The position numbers were made by a program, and so were the translations under genes. Source: Panonychus citri (Eukaryota > Arthropoda > Arachnida > Trombidiformes > Tetranychidae). From it: a stretch of 64,000 nucleotides of DNA. Positions 43,501 through 53,607 of the stretch are shown piece by piece. The stretch spans positions 62,001-126,000 of the forward strand of contig NW_026515507.1 of NCBI RefSeq assembly GCF_014898815.1, given 5' to 3'. Each line of letters begins with the position of its first letter. Positions within the stretch are counted from its first letter, which is position 1. A model generated the notes under the pieces. The model worked only from the letters and a program-made list of their open reading frames with translations, did not search any database and had not been told where the DNA came from.

Positions 43501-45619
43501 CTGCAATCGAATAAACTTTGAGATGAATGTTCATCTGATCAACAATTTGTACAATTTTCTAGGAACGAGCTGCAATCATGGGTAAATTCAGAAACTTGGA
43601 ACACGATTTGGACGGATTACGAGAACAATTGGAAGAGGAAGCCGAGGGTAAAGCCGATTTACAACGACAATTATCTAAGGCCAATGCTGAGATTACCGCT
43701 TGGAGAACCAAATTTGAATCTGAAGGTTTGGCTCGATTGGAGGAATTGGAAGAATCTAAGAAGAAGTTACAAATTAAATTACAAGAATCAGAGGAACATA
43801 TCGAACAACTTAATGCCAAATGTTCAGGCTTGGAGAAGACTAAACAACGACTCCAAGGTGAAATCGAAGACATGTCAATCGAAGTTGAAAAGGCCAATTC
43901 ATTGGCTGCTTCTCTTGAGAAGAAACAGAAACACTTCGATAAGATTGTCGCTGACTGGAAACACAAGGTTGACGATTTGGCTGCTGAATTAGATGCTTCA
44001 CAGAAAGAATGTAGAAACTATTCAACCGAATTATTTAAACTTCGAGCCTTATACGAGGAATCACAAGAACATTATGAAGCCGTTAAGAGGGAGAACAAGA
44101 ACCTTCAAGATGAGATTAAGGATCTTATGGACCAATTAGGTGAAGGTGGACGATCAGTTCATGAGCTTGAGAAGATGAGGAAGAGACTTGAAATGGAGAA
44201 GGAAGAATTACAAGCTGCTTTGGAAGAAGCTGAAGCTGCTTTGGAACAAGAAGAGAATAAGGTTCTTCGAGCTCAACTTGAATTATCTCAAGTTCGACAA
44301 GAAATTGACCGACGTCTCCAAGAGAAGGAGGAAGAATTTGAGAATACACGAAAGAACCATCAACGAGCCCTCGATTCAATGCAAGCATCACTGAGGCTGA
44401 AGCCAGAGGTAAGGCTGAGGCACTTAGGATGAAGAAGAAGCTTGAATCTGATATCAATGAACTTGAGATCGCTTTGGACCATGCCAATAAGGCCAATGCT
44501 GAGGCTCAAAAGACTATTAAGAAATATCAACAAATGATCAAAGATCTTCAAACATCATTGGAAGAGGAACAAAGAGCTCGAGATGAAGCTCGAGAGCAAT
44601 ACGCCATGGCTGAGAGACGATGCAATGCCCTTCATGGAGAGCTTGAAGAGTCTCGACAGCTTCTTGAACAAGTAAGTTCTAATTAGTTTTACTTTCTATT
44701 ACTCTTTTCAAATGCTAATCAATTTAATTTATTTTTTCAACCTTTTAAAGGCTGACCGAGCTCGACGAAACGCTGAACAAGAGAACGGTGAACTTCATGA
44801 AGCTAACAATGAATTGTCCGCTCAAAATGCATCACTTTCAATGGCCAAGAGGAAATTGGAAGGAGAAATGCAAGCCTTACAAGCCGATCTTGACGAAATG
44901 TTGAATGAGGCTAAACAGTCAGAAGAAAAGGCTAAGAAGGCAATGGTTGATGCCGCTCGATTGGCTGATGAGTTACGAGCTGAACAAGAGCACGCTCAAC
45001 AACAAGAGAAGATGAGGAAAGCAATGGAACAACAAATCAAGGAATTACAAGTTCGACTTGATGAAGCTGAACAAGCTGCTCTTAAGGGAGGTAAGAAGGT
45101 TATCCAGAAATTGGAACAAAAGGTTCGAGAATTGGAACAAGAGCTTGAATCTGAGCAAAGAAGGCACGGTGATGCTGCTAAGAACTTACGAAAGGCTGAA
45201 AGACGCCTTAAGGAACTTCAATTCCAATCAGAGGAAGATCGTAAGAACCAAGAGCGAATGCAAGATCTGGTTGATAAACTTCAACAAAAGATTAAGACCT
45301 ACAAGAGACAAATTGAAGAAGCTGAAGAAATTGCTGCCCTTAACTTGGCTAAATTCCGAAAAGTTCAACAAGAATTGGAAGATGCTGAGGAACGAGCTGA
45401 CATGGCAGAAAATGCTTTAGCTAAATTGAGAGCGAGAAACCGAAGCTCTGCTTCAGCTAGTCGAGCCATGAGTCCAGGAGTAAGTATTACATGATAATAA
45501 TATCAAATGAGCTAATTTTTCATATAATCATAATAATCAACTAACTTTTAATCATTTTCTCTTCCCAATCAATTTAGCCTGGACTTCCAAAGGCACGGGC
45601 TCAGCAACATGCAGACTAA
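27885..45619 (+). CDS. Mhc: Muscle myosin heavy chain (class II), complete coding region with alternative exons
   Basis: Thick-filament motor of striated muscle. Coding exons: 27885-28073, 28228-28368, 28460-28616, 29327-29354, 30379-30641, 30732-30829, 31163-31266 or 31794-31897, 32330-32735, 33188-33358 or 33677-33847, 34335-34738, 34935-35022 or 35406-35492, 35885-36002, 36370-36490 or 36915-37035, 38014-38487, 38793-39368, 41591-41900, 42278-42356 or 42920-42998, 43239-43484, 43563-44671, 44751-45479, 45578-45619. With small deletions repaired the total is 5859 nt, 1952 aa, the usual arthropod length. Landmarks: P-loop GESGAGKT (about 173-180), DIAGFEIFE before the relay, SH-helix region RICRKGFPNRM, converter, IQ region RIALLVIQRNLRKF, then the heptad-repeat rod and a short tail ending PKARAQQHAD. 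Single- or double-base losses break the frame near 30740, 32362, 34720, 35415, 41661 and 44387. All are repairable, so I take them as consensus errors. The region equivalent to fly alternative exon 3 (28228-28368) has one version only. Confidence 0.97.
28939..28962 (+). repeat. (CT)n microsatellite in myosin intron
   Basis: About 12 CT units on the sense strand, 75 nt upstream of the second CArG module. Confidence 0.85.
29020..29157 (+). promoter_or_regulatory. CArG-box module, copy 2, in a myosin intron
   Basis: CCTTATTTGG at 29057-29066 is a perfect CArG box inside AACTTGCCAATTCT...GGCC (29035-29068), the inverted counterpart of 25641-25674. CT-rich sequence and ATCATCATGATTATCTCA follow, matching copy 1 in order. 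It lies in the intron between coding exons 3 and 4, a common place for muscle enhancers in fly Mhc and other sarcomeric genes. Function is inferred. Confidence 0.6.
31035..31062 (+). repeat. (CT)n microsatellite in myosin intron
   Basis: About 14 CT units on the sense strand, 100 nt upstream of alternative exon 7a. Confidence 0.85.
31163..31897 (+). other. Mhc: Myosin mutually exclusive exon pair 7a/7b (loop near the nucleotide pocket)
   Basis: 31163-31266 and 31794-31897, each 104 nt, with the same phase at both ends (join after G of a split Glu codon, leave at GAT|GTGAGT). 7a carries NDVTDYHFVAQGKTTIPGMD and 7b carries NDATKYHFVSQGKTKIEGLD at the same place. They correspond to the alternative exon 7 set of Drosophila Mhc. 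Including both would duplicate a structural segment, so use is mutually exclusive. Confidence 0.93.
33188..33847 (+). other. Mhc: Myosin mutually exclusive exon pair 9a/9b (relay)
   Basis: 33188-33358 and 33677-33847, each 171 nt and phase 0. Both encode the relay helix and loop (FN-FEQ-CINFTNEKLQQFF). They differ mainly after the relay helix (GIEWEWVDFGMDLQACIDL versus GIDWEFIDFGMDLQACIEL), the same place as the fly exon 9 variants that tune motor speed. Confidence 0.95.
34935..35492 (+). other. Mhc: Myosin exon pair 11a/11b (EQL...RCIIPNE segment)
   Basis: 34935-35022 (88 nt) and 35406-35492 (87 nt; one base missing near 35415). Both start after an acceptor AG with GAA CAA, encode MTTL-ST-PHFIRCIIPNE, and leave at CCAG|GTA in the same phase into the shared exon 35885-36002. 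11a has LRSTQ and ETKTPG; 11b has LKSTH and ELKKPG. From memory this segment, in the lower 50 kDa domain before the SH helices, is constitutive in Drosophila, so the pair appears to be an extra alternative cluster. Confidence 0.88.
36370..37035 (+). other. Mhc: Myosin mutually exclusive exon pair 13a/13b (converter)
   Basis: 36370-36490 and 36915-37035, each 121 nt, completing the Arg codon left by 35885-36002. 13a encodes YTILAPTAVPKGFVDAKQVA to GHTK; 13b encodes YAILAATELPKGFIDAKIAT to GNTK. These are converter-domain variants equivalent to fly exon 11, the main determinant of flight-muscle versus body-wall myosin kinetics. 13a ends at AAG|GCACGT instead of a GT donor; 13b has an ordinary GTATAT donor. 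Confidence 0.92.
37833..37857 (+). repeat. (CT)n microsatellite in myosin intron
   Basis: About 12 CT units on the sense strand within a long pyrimidine-rich stretch leading to the acceptor of the 38014 exon. Confidence 0.85.
39369..40964 (+). promoter_or_regulatory. Myosin intron with probable internal promoter for the rod-protein exon
   Basis: A 1.6 kb stretch in front of the internal first exon, the largest non-coding gap within the rod-coding half. It contains (CT)n at 40544-40573 and an A-rich leader just before 40965. No TATA box stands out. A promoter here is required if the 40965 exon is a true first exon. Confidence 0.45.
40544..40573 (+). repeat. (CT)15 microsatellite
   Basis: CT repeat on the sense strand, about 390 nt upstream of the internal first exon; a possible GAGA-type promoter element. 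Confidence 0.85.
40965..41419 (+). CDS. Internal alternative first exon: candidate myosin rod protein (MRP) N-terminus
   Basis: Inside the intron between myosin exons 38793-39368 and 41591-41900, an ATG at 40965 opens a frame of about 152 codons. It ends at GAA|GTAATG in phase 0, exactly the phase needed to join the rod exon at 41591. The sequence is Ser/Pro/Asp-rich and not coiled coil, with no similarity to the motor. One base is missing near 41250 (the frame stops at TAA, then resumes one base out as APQGQFLDPKTHYPYSQ). Drosophila Mhc has the same device: an internal promoter and a unique short N-terminal exon spliced onto the rod, giving a headless myosin rod protein of thick filaments. 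Position, phase and composition all fit; sequence homology to fly MRP is not shown. Confidence 0.75.
42278..42998 (+). other. Mhc: Myosin mutually exclusive exon pair 17a/17b (S2 hinge)
   Basis: 42278-42356 and 42920-42998, each 79 nt. Both complete the Lys codon left by 41591-41900 and end in phase 0. 17a encodes IEKEKQQMKGELDDMKTGMD; 17b encodes LEKERATLAAENQDLQAVVD. They match the position of fly exons 15a/15b, the hinge of subfragment 2, where coiled-coil stability is varied between muscle types. Confidence 0.93.
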
Positions 45620-45717
45620 ATTCCATAAGATTCAGGATGGTCATTTGCGAACTACAAAAGGACATTCTGACCTTTTTCCACCTCTTTCTCTCTCACCACA
45701 ACCATCACCACAAAGAT

Positions 45718-45748
<31 letters not shown>

Positions 45749-46369
45749 AACAACAACAACCTCCCATCAACAGCACCTCAGATCGGAAAACAATAATAAT
45801 ACAACAAGAAGACACACCGAAGCCAAAGAGAAATTTAAATTTACATGAAAATCCTGAGGTTCGCTGAAAATTCATATTGGCCCATTTTTTTCTCTCTCTC
45901 TTTCTCTCTATCTCTCTTTTTCCACCCAAAACTGCTCAACCTTATTCTGATCATGATTAAGATCTAATTAGAGTAAACAATCAACTTGCAATCACAGTAA
46001 CAACAACAACACAAACAACAACAACAACAGCAACAACAACGACAACAACAACAACGACGACAGCAACAAAAAATTTACACCAACGATAATTAGTAAATTG
46101 AAAACATCGAGCAAGTTGTAATTGATTTAGATTTTTAATTGATTGATCATTTTATTTGAAAATCATCTTTTAATTTATTTGTGTCTCTTATATTTAATAA
46201 TCAAATTACAATCGATCATTATAAAAAAAAAACAAAACAATTAAGATCAAGATTTTATGGTGAACCAAATTGATTAATAACAATTGTAACTTTTGTCTGA
46301 ATTTGGAGGCTGAGTGTTAATCGGTTAATCCGATTGGCAAAATATTTAAAAAAAAAATTACAAAATAAA
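45620..46369 (+). other. Myosin 3' UTR with CAA-type repeats
   Basis: Downstream of the stop codon at 45617-45619. (CAA)n at 45718-45760 and an imperfect CAA/CAG/CGA array at about 46000-46075 lie in what should be the 3' UTR. A candidate AATAAA is at 46364-46369. The exact transcript end is unknown. Confidence 0.5.
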
Positions 46370-46745
46370 ACATGAAGCATTTTAGTGCAATATAATCAAT
46401 TACCTTTGTCTAAAATTTAATTGTCACCATAATGATAATGATAATACTTGATTACCAGTTAATCCTCAGTCCTTGAAAGTTAATTAACTCTTGTTTAATT
46501 AGTAAAAATCTTTATCCCAAATAATCAGATGGTTTGAGAGATTACAGCTTAAAACTGATGGAAACAGATGAGAAACTTTTTGAATAAATGATTAGATTGT
46601 GGTAATTAAACAAAAACCATTACTACAATTAACGGGAATAAAAGTAACAAGCAATTAGTTTTAATTGTCTCTATAAAGAGCCAATTAACTTTCATTTAAT
46701 TGTCGTATTTGACTTTACATTACAACCAATCAATTTGGAACCATT

Positions 46746-46956
46746 ATGATTGTTATCAAATTTTTAACAGTTTTACCTTTAATTAGCTTGTTGGTTAACT
46801 GTAATCATCTACAACGAACTGAATTAGTTGATGATCGTATTCATATTATCACGGAAAATGTTGATTGGTCATTTTTTCAAGATCTTGATATAATTCATCA
46901 GGCCATTCGGCTTCGCCATGGTGTCTCTGAATTATATCCAAATGAAACGGTAAGAT

Positions 46957-46990
<34 letters not shown>

Positions 46991-47510
46991 ATGTTAATGA
47001 AAATCTTATGAATTTTCTGAATGAATCACATTTTCTTTATCCATTTGTCCGTCGATTTGTTTGTGTGTCCAGTTGATTACTGCAGCTCGTCATCGTGCTG
47101 TGGTACGTGCATGGTATGAAAATGCTCCACCACCGGAAGAGCATGACAACGATGTTGCTGAAAACGTTTACTATCAATCTAATCCAGAAGATGCTGTATC
47201 AGCTGTTAAAGTGTTGACCAATTGGTATGTCCAAGAGGAGAAATCATATAATTATGAGAATCCAATTTTTACACCTAATGTTCAACATTTTGTCAACATT
47301 GTTTCAAAAACAACTCAACAATATGGCTGTGGTCAAGCTCGATCTGCTGGTCAACATGGAGGTGGTATCTATACGGTTTGCCTTTACTCTCCCCCCTATC
47401 AACCTGGAAAAGAGAGTGAAAATATTGCCAAGCCACTTTTTGACTTTAAAACTGACCAATTTGATTTCTCAATGGTCGATGATTTAAAAGTTGGATTAGT
47501 TTCCAGTTAA
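46746..47510 (+). CDS. Secreted CAP-superfamily (SCP/GAPR-1-like) protein
   Basis: Exons are 46746-46949 (68 codons) and 47073-47510, phase 0 across a 123 nt intron containing (CT)n; 213 aa in all. Residues 1-19 form a typical signal peptide (MIVIKFLTVLPLISLLVNC), so the protein should be secreted. The CAP fold is recognisable from the RHGVSELYP start, the Ala-rich helix with AW, NWYVQEEKSYNYENPIFTPN, then VQHFVNIVSKTTQQYGCGQA and GGIYTVCLYSPP. It is closer to GAPR-1-type short CAP domains than to Cys-rich venom allergens: only two Cys are in the CAP core and there is no C-terminal Cys-rich hinge. Members are often salivary, cuticular or immune proteins in arthropods; the specific role here is unknown. 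A poly(A) signal candidate is at 47523-47528. Confidence 0.88.
46961..46988 (+). repeat. (CT)n microsatellite in the CAP-gene intron
   Basis: About 13 CT units on the sense strand, making up a fifth of the intron. Confidence 0.85.
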
Positions 47511-47903
47511 ACTTTCGAGGATAATAAATCAATGTCCAATTTAATACACTAATCAAATCCTTTCGAATCACTATCATCAGCATGATTCCATGGAGTAGAA
47601 ACTCTGAAACAAATATAAATTATCAATATTCCTACCGATTAATTTCCAGAATATTAATAGAGTTGCTTAATTGAATTAAAGTCTCTCATTAATATCAAAT
47701 TGTGAATCAAGAAAAATCAACAAATAAAGTTCATTAATCTGAATCAATTTAGCAAATGTTTTGCATTAATGATAATCACTCAACGATTATTATCAATCTT
47801 GGCTCACAATTTATTCAACAATCAATATGTGAATCAACGTAATTAATAATAATAATAAATCACAATTAACATTCAAATCGAACAAAATTTCAATTGGAAA
47901 CCG

Positions 47904-47962
47904 AGAGATGGCGCCTCTCATTTTCTCTGAAAAAAAAAGAATTTCAAAAAAGCGCCATCTCT
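47904..47962. promoter_or_regulatory. Inverted pair of AGAGATGGCGC motifs, probable promoter of a rightward gene
   Basis: AGAGATGGCGC at 47904-47914 and its reverse complement GCGCCATCTCT at 47952-47962, with 37 nt between them. The only other copy in the window is at 8157-8167, in the SRP54/COX4 promoter. The AGATGGCGC core resembles arthropod CTCF-type sites, so an insulator or promoter-boundary role is possible. Confidence 0.45.
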
Positions 47963-48329
47963 TGTCATAGAACTTCAACTTTTTATATCTTTCGCTCAGT
48001 TCTTACTTTCAGAATTTCAGTTTCAGTTTAATGTCAAACTTTCATCTAATCACTTGGATTCTTATATATGAATATATATTTATTCAACTCTACTAATTAT
48101 CAAGTTTATCCAATTGTGATCGGTGTGTGTGTGTGTGTTTAATCAATAACAATTTAATCACTAATTGTTTATTAAATATTGAACGATTAAACTTTTCATC
48201 AATATCCTCATTCTTCATGATTCTCATTAATTCATCGGTTTTGTTAGTGTCAATTTAATTGTGAATTTAATATCTAGATTATAATTACTTTATCACAAAA
48301 AAATCTATTCTATTATTAATAATAATAAG
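47963..48329 (+). other. Candidate non-coding first exon of a gene running rightward
   Basis: Just after the motif pair comes pyrimidine-rich leader-like sequence (47990-48060), a short (GT)n at 48121-48140, and then a consensus donor AAG|GTGAGT at 48330. The combination of promoter motif and donor suggests a 5' UTR exon. There is no coding evidence, and the stretch contains ATGs. Confidence 0.25.
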
Positions 48330-49932
48330 GTGAGTTGTTTCTTGTATTAATTATCTAATCATTGGCCTTTAATTAATTGAGATTAAATTGGGAAAATTAG
48401 ATACAACCATTTGATATGATTATGTGTTAATTGTGAATTTAAATTGCATGAATCTTAATTATTTGAAACCAGAACTCTAGATAATAAATAATGATAATAG
48501 AATAACAATTTTCCTTTTTAAAGAATTGATGTAATATTTATGATTTACATAATCAGATGATTAATGTTATCAAATTAAATGTTATTAATAATTGATAAAC
48601 TTTTCCTTAATTTTTATTAAAAACAATTCTCATGTAATTCTGAGTAATAATAACATGATTGATTTCAAATAACTTTTAAGATTAAAATAGTTTCCTTTTA
48701 CAATAGAAACAAAGAAAATTTCAATCTACCCTGAAGGGATTTCCATTGAATAGTAGAGATAAAAGAAAGTATTACTTAATGAATATTAATATTGTGCAGA
48801 AAGAAAAAAAAATTATTCGATAAACATGAAAGATTTTATCGTTAAAACTTTAATTCCGATCAGAACATTTTCCATGGAACCATGGAACTTGGACTTATCG
48901 ATATATCGAGAGAAACTCGAGCAAATGATTTGATGCTGAGCTCATTAGATTGGTGGTAAGAAAAAGTTGACATGAATTTTCAATGAACTAAATTCAATGA
49001 ATCACATGAAATGAATACTCGATTCCTTTGAGAAGATGGAGTAACTTTTTAATTCTTTAAAATTAAACTCTAATTTCTTTAGAAATTTATTCTTTGATTG
49101 AACTGAAATCTGAGCCAATATCTATTCACATGATAATCTTATCTATCATATACTTTCATGGTTATCATGTTATTGTCCACTCTTATTCAGCTGACCACCA
49201 CAATAAGCTATGTATTTATTTACATAACTATGAACCGATTTTTTTTTCTGATCTGTTAATCCAACTGATTTTTTATTCATTTCACCGAGTCTCCTTTTCA
49301 ATATTAATCTTTATCATCATTCAATGTTTATTCAAAGTGATGATGGTTACATTTTCCATGGGAATCATTTCAATCATGATTTAAACATCGTCCAATCCAC
49401 CAACCCCACCCACATATATAAATAAGGAAACCTTTTTACAGTTACTTTTGTTCATTCCATGATTTACATTCTCAGGTAATTTTCTTACATTTCTCTCATT
49501 CTCCTTCTTATTTTTCCATGAGGCATAAACATGCAATTTCCATGAGACCTTCTTTCGATTTCTTTTTTTTCGAATGAAAAAAAAGAGAGAACGAAAGAAG
49601 AAGACGAAGAAGATAAAAGAGAAAAAGATTCTAATCTTCCAATGATGATTTATTTATATGCGATTTTATTATTCTTTTTTTTCTTTCCCCATCCCATGAA
49701 AATAATTCTATCATTTTCTATCAAGAACTTTAGCTGAGAGAACAAGAAGAAAAAGTAGGAAAATGATGATCAACTTTTCGTTTCCATCTTTTTCTCCATA
49801 AGAAACAAAGGGAGCAAAAAGAATTGTCAAAAATTCGTAATTGATAACTTTTCGTTTTATTTTTTCCAATGATATCTGAACTATCTCAAAGTAATCAACT
49901 GAAACTAAGGAGAAGGCGAAGTAAAAAATACG

Positions 49933-50037
<105 letters not shown>

Positions 50038-53000
50038 TTTGAAAAAGATGAAGGAAAAGATCAGAACAGAACCGGAAGTCGATGAAGTTTACAGAAAACA
50101 ATGATTGAGAGGATTGAATTTCCAATGAAAAATGCGACAGATAAATAACCAGAATTTAATAGCTGAACTTTTGTGTTAGGTGAAGAGATGAGAAGAGCGA
50201 GCGAGAAAGAGAGAGATGGTAGATGATGATGAGTAAGAAAAGGATAAGAGATAAAAAAGGATGAAAATGAACAACAGGAAAAGGATGAAGGAAAAGAGGA
50301 TGAGTTACATGGTAAGTGTTATATTGTTCCCAAGGTTATCATTATTTGGAGTTATATTTTTCTTCCTGTGGGTTGAATTTGAAACTACGTGTTACGATTT
50401 TATTCCCACCGTGTTTATTTTTTATCACCATGATTCTTGATTATATATTGTTTTCTCCCCAATTCCAGTACTACTAATACAGTTGAGATGAACAATTTGT
50501 CTTCCTTATTAAGTTAACCATCATCAGAAACAATTGAAAACATACACATCCTATTAATGCATGTAAAGTTTACAATCAACACCTCTTAATAGCAGTCGAC
50601 CCTTTCCAAGCTAATCTCTTGACCACTAACTTTATCCATTGTCCTGTCACATCTAATCCAGTTCAATCATTGACAATCTAATGTTCAACACACAAAAAGT
50701 TAATCAAAACTAATCAGTTTCATTGATGAAAATGTTACTATTTTTATTTTCTTTTGTTCCTCATCCATTCAAAAAAAAAAGTTCAGACACTTTAATAAGT
50801 CACTATGAGTATGAATATGCAACATGATGATTAAATCATTTGCTGACAGTTTCAAGTAGCTTTATAACGAGTAATAAATTGCCAGAGTTACATGGTGATG
50901 TTGATGGTGAAAAATATCATCCAATCAATCATGTGAAATATTACCTGAGTAATTGATACAAGTTGAACTTTTTTTTTGTTTCCTTTTTTTTCATCAGCTC
51001 ATTTTGTATTCAATGATTGTATTATATTGGTATCAACAATCAATATATATAAATCATCGAGAGTTGATTAGATTAATTTTTCACCTTTAATCATGCAATC
51101 AGAATATAAATTTAGGTGAAATTCAACTACAATTGAATCGGAATAATCTATTATCGATGACAAGAACAATCATCATGAAAACTTGAATAGTTTTAGTACA
51201 CTGAGAGATTAAATAAAACAACAAGGTAAATATTTACTGGAATTATATTAATTGAAAGACTATGGAAAACTAATGAACATTTATCAGAATAATCTGAGTA
51301 CTGAATGTCAACTGATAGTTTATGTGTATTATATTACGAAATAAATTTGAAATTTTACTCTCAACATGATAATATTTACCATTCCCCCTGATTCAGACTA
51401 TTAATAAATGAAACTCTCAATGGATTGGAAGGCAAGCTAAAACTGGATAAATTCTGAGCTTTTTTGTTGAAAGATTCAACGTTTACCATGATCATTGTAG
51501 AACCTTGAAATTACCATGAGTACAAATATAGAGAAAAACTGTGAAATTGATCAACTTTTTTTTCCAATTCAATTTGTATGTACGATAAAAGTTTGATTCT
51601 GTTTCCCTTTTTCTTTTCGTTCCATTCAAAATTCAATCTCATGTATCATTTTCTGAATTGATTACAAAAGTTATGATGATGAAAGAAATATTAATTTCCT
51701 AGTTCATGAGAGATAGAGAGTGAGAGAAATGATTGATGAATAGCAATGGAATTGAAATTGTGACAAGGAAGATGTTAATCTATGTTTGATTTAATTGCTC
51801 TGGGAAAAAGATTCCAATTCATGGTGATATTAAGATGTATGAGAGAAGAGATGAAGAAAAAAACAAATAAGAAACAGAAAAGGAGTGAAAAAAAACACCA
51901 TGAGGGATAATGAATGAGTAGTAATGAATTTTACAGTGAGAGGAAAATGAGATAATACCTTGAAAAATATTCTAATGAATTGGAAGGGATTGAATTTGCT
52001 TTTTCTTCCTATGGTGAAGAAATAATAATAATATTTAATTTTGATCTTTTCCAATAAACTAAAACTGCGATTAAATGAGTTTACGAAAAAGTTTAAAACA
52101 CTTTTCGAATAAGAAACTATTAGAACTTTTTTTTCTCTCTCTCTCTTCGATTTTTCTCTCTCTTTCTCCATCGAAATTGCAACTTTTCTTTTACATCAAT
52201 AGTTTCGAAAGCACAATTATCCTCTTTCGAAATTAATTGTAGCCATTAATTTGCAACACTTTTTCTTCTTCCATTGTGATTAGAACTTAATCAACTATCT
52301 AATACCCACACACACCCAAATACCATCATTCTCTTGCCTGCAAATCTAAATTGTTACTGATCTTTATTAATGAGTAAAAAGCTAATCAATACATTTGCTA
52401 ATGAGAATCTCAATTTAATTCTGTCAACAATTCTGTCAAAACCAACTGATTTAACACCTTGAATAACCTTTGATTATCTGGTTAACCTTTTTTTTTAATC
52501 TTCACCTTGACAATTACCATTGTTATTAACCTTAATCGTCTTTTAAATTGTTAAACAATTAACCAATAATCAATCAATAGGAAAATGGTTAGTAAATTGT
52601 TGCAACTTGAAGCCAAGATAAAAAAAATTACCAAACCAATCAAATATCAAGCAAAACTATTATCATTTATTGTAATCATATTTTGATTGCAACATTTGAA
52701 AAGTGATAATGTTGTAAATGATTAACCCAAATATTACAATTAAGCTTAATTTAATTATACTTTATGAATGAAAAAAAAAACTAATAATAATGGAAACCCT
52801 CTTATATTATTAATAATGTAATATTGCCTAAACAGGGATACATTAGGTTAATGTAATAATAATATGCCAAGTAAAATGCTCAATGTTTTTTTAGTCTTTT
52901 CAAACAATCTTGGTTAGCAATTCCCACCGGTGGAAATAATCATTTTCATATAAACTTGATTATCATTGGTATTTGCATTTACCGTTATCTTCATCATTTG

Positions 53001-53494
53001 CATTTACTCATTTTTTTTTGTTTTTGGGTTTTTTTTTTATATTAACATTTCTCTTCATTGTAATCATATATTTATGATTAAGCAAAAGATGATGATGAGG
53101 ATCAAGATTAGATTGAGATATGGAAACAAAGGAAATGGGATAAGGTTGGGGATAGAAACTTAATCTCGTGTTTATAATGTAAAAAAATTGCTCGTTTACC
53201 ATTAAAAGGATTATCCCTTCTCATCTTCCAGAGAATCTCATCTCTCTCTCTCTCTCTCTCTTCCTCCTCTTCACCGTCATTCAATCTTATTCTCATTATG
53301 TTGTATTTACATGTTCAAAGTAAAGGAGAAAAAAAATTCTGGCCCAAGTTTCATCTTCCGGGAATTAATGAATTGTTCAATAGTTTCAATGTGACTCTTA
53401 TCAACTTTGCTAATGGATTAATGGTCAATGTGCTTTCAATTTTGTCGTTAAATTTATGTTCCAATTGGATTTAATTATTGTTTCTTATTTCCAG

Positions 53495-53607
53495 TTCAGG
53501 ATTAATAAAAAGTGTTAACAATTGACTCTCAATAATCAACAAATTACCACCAATTAAACGGATAAAATCAATACTTTACTCATCGACCTCTGCAAAACAA
53601 CTGACTG
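53495..53607 (+). other. Candidate internal non-coding exon
   Basis: Bounded by a pyrimidine-rich acceptor (TTATTTCCAG) and a strong donor (CTG|GTAAGT at 53608). The 113 nt between contain no ATG, although ATG is very frequent in this neighbourhood; that is what a 5' UTR exon would look like. Weak evidence only. Confidence 0.2.

Noticed and set aside
45718..46080. CRISPR-like or structured tandem array
   Set aside because: Simple CAA/CAG trinucleotide repeats in a 3' UTR, without spacers.
49094..49384. 96-codon hydrophobic frame
   Set aside because: Ile/His/Phe-rich product of AT-rich DNA with no splice context; probably chance.
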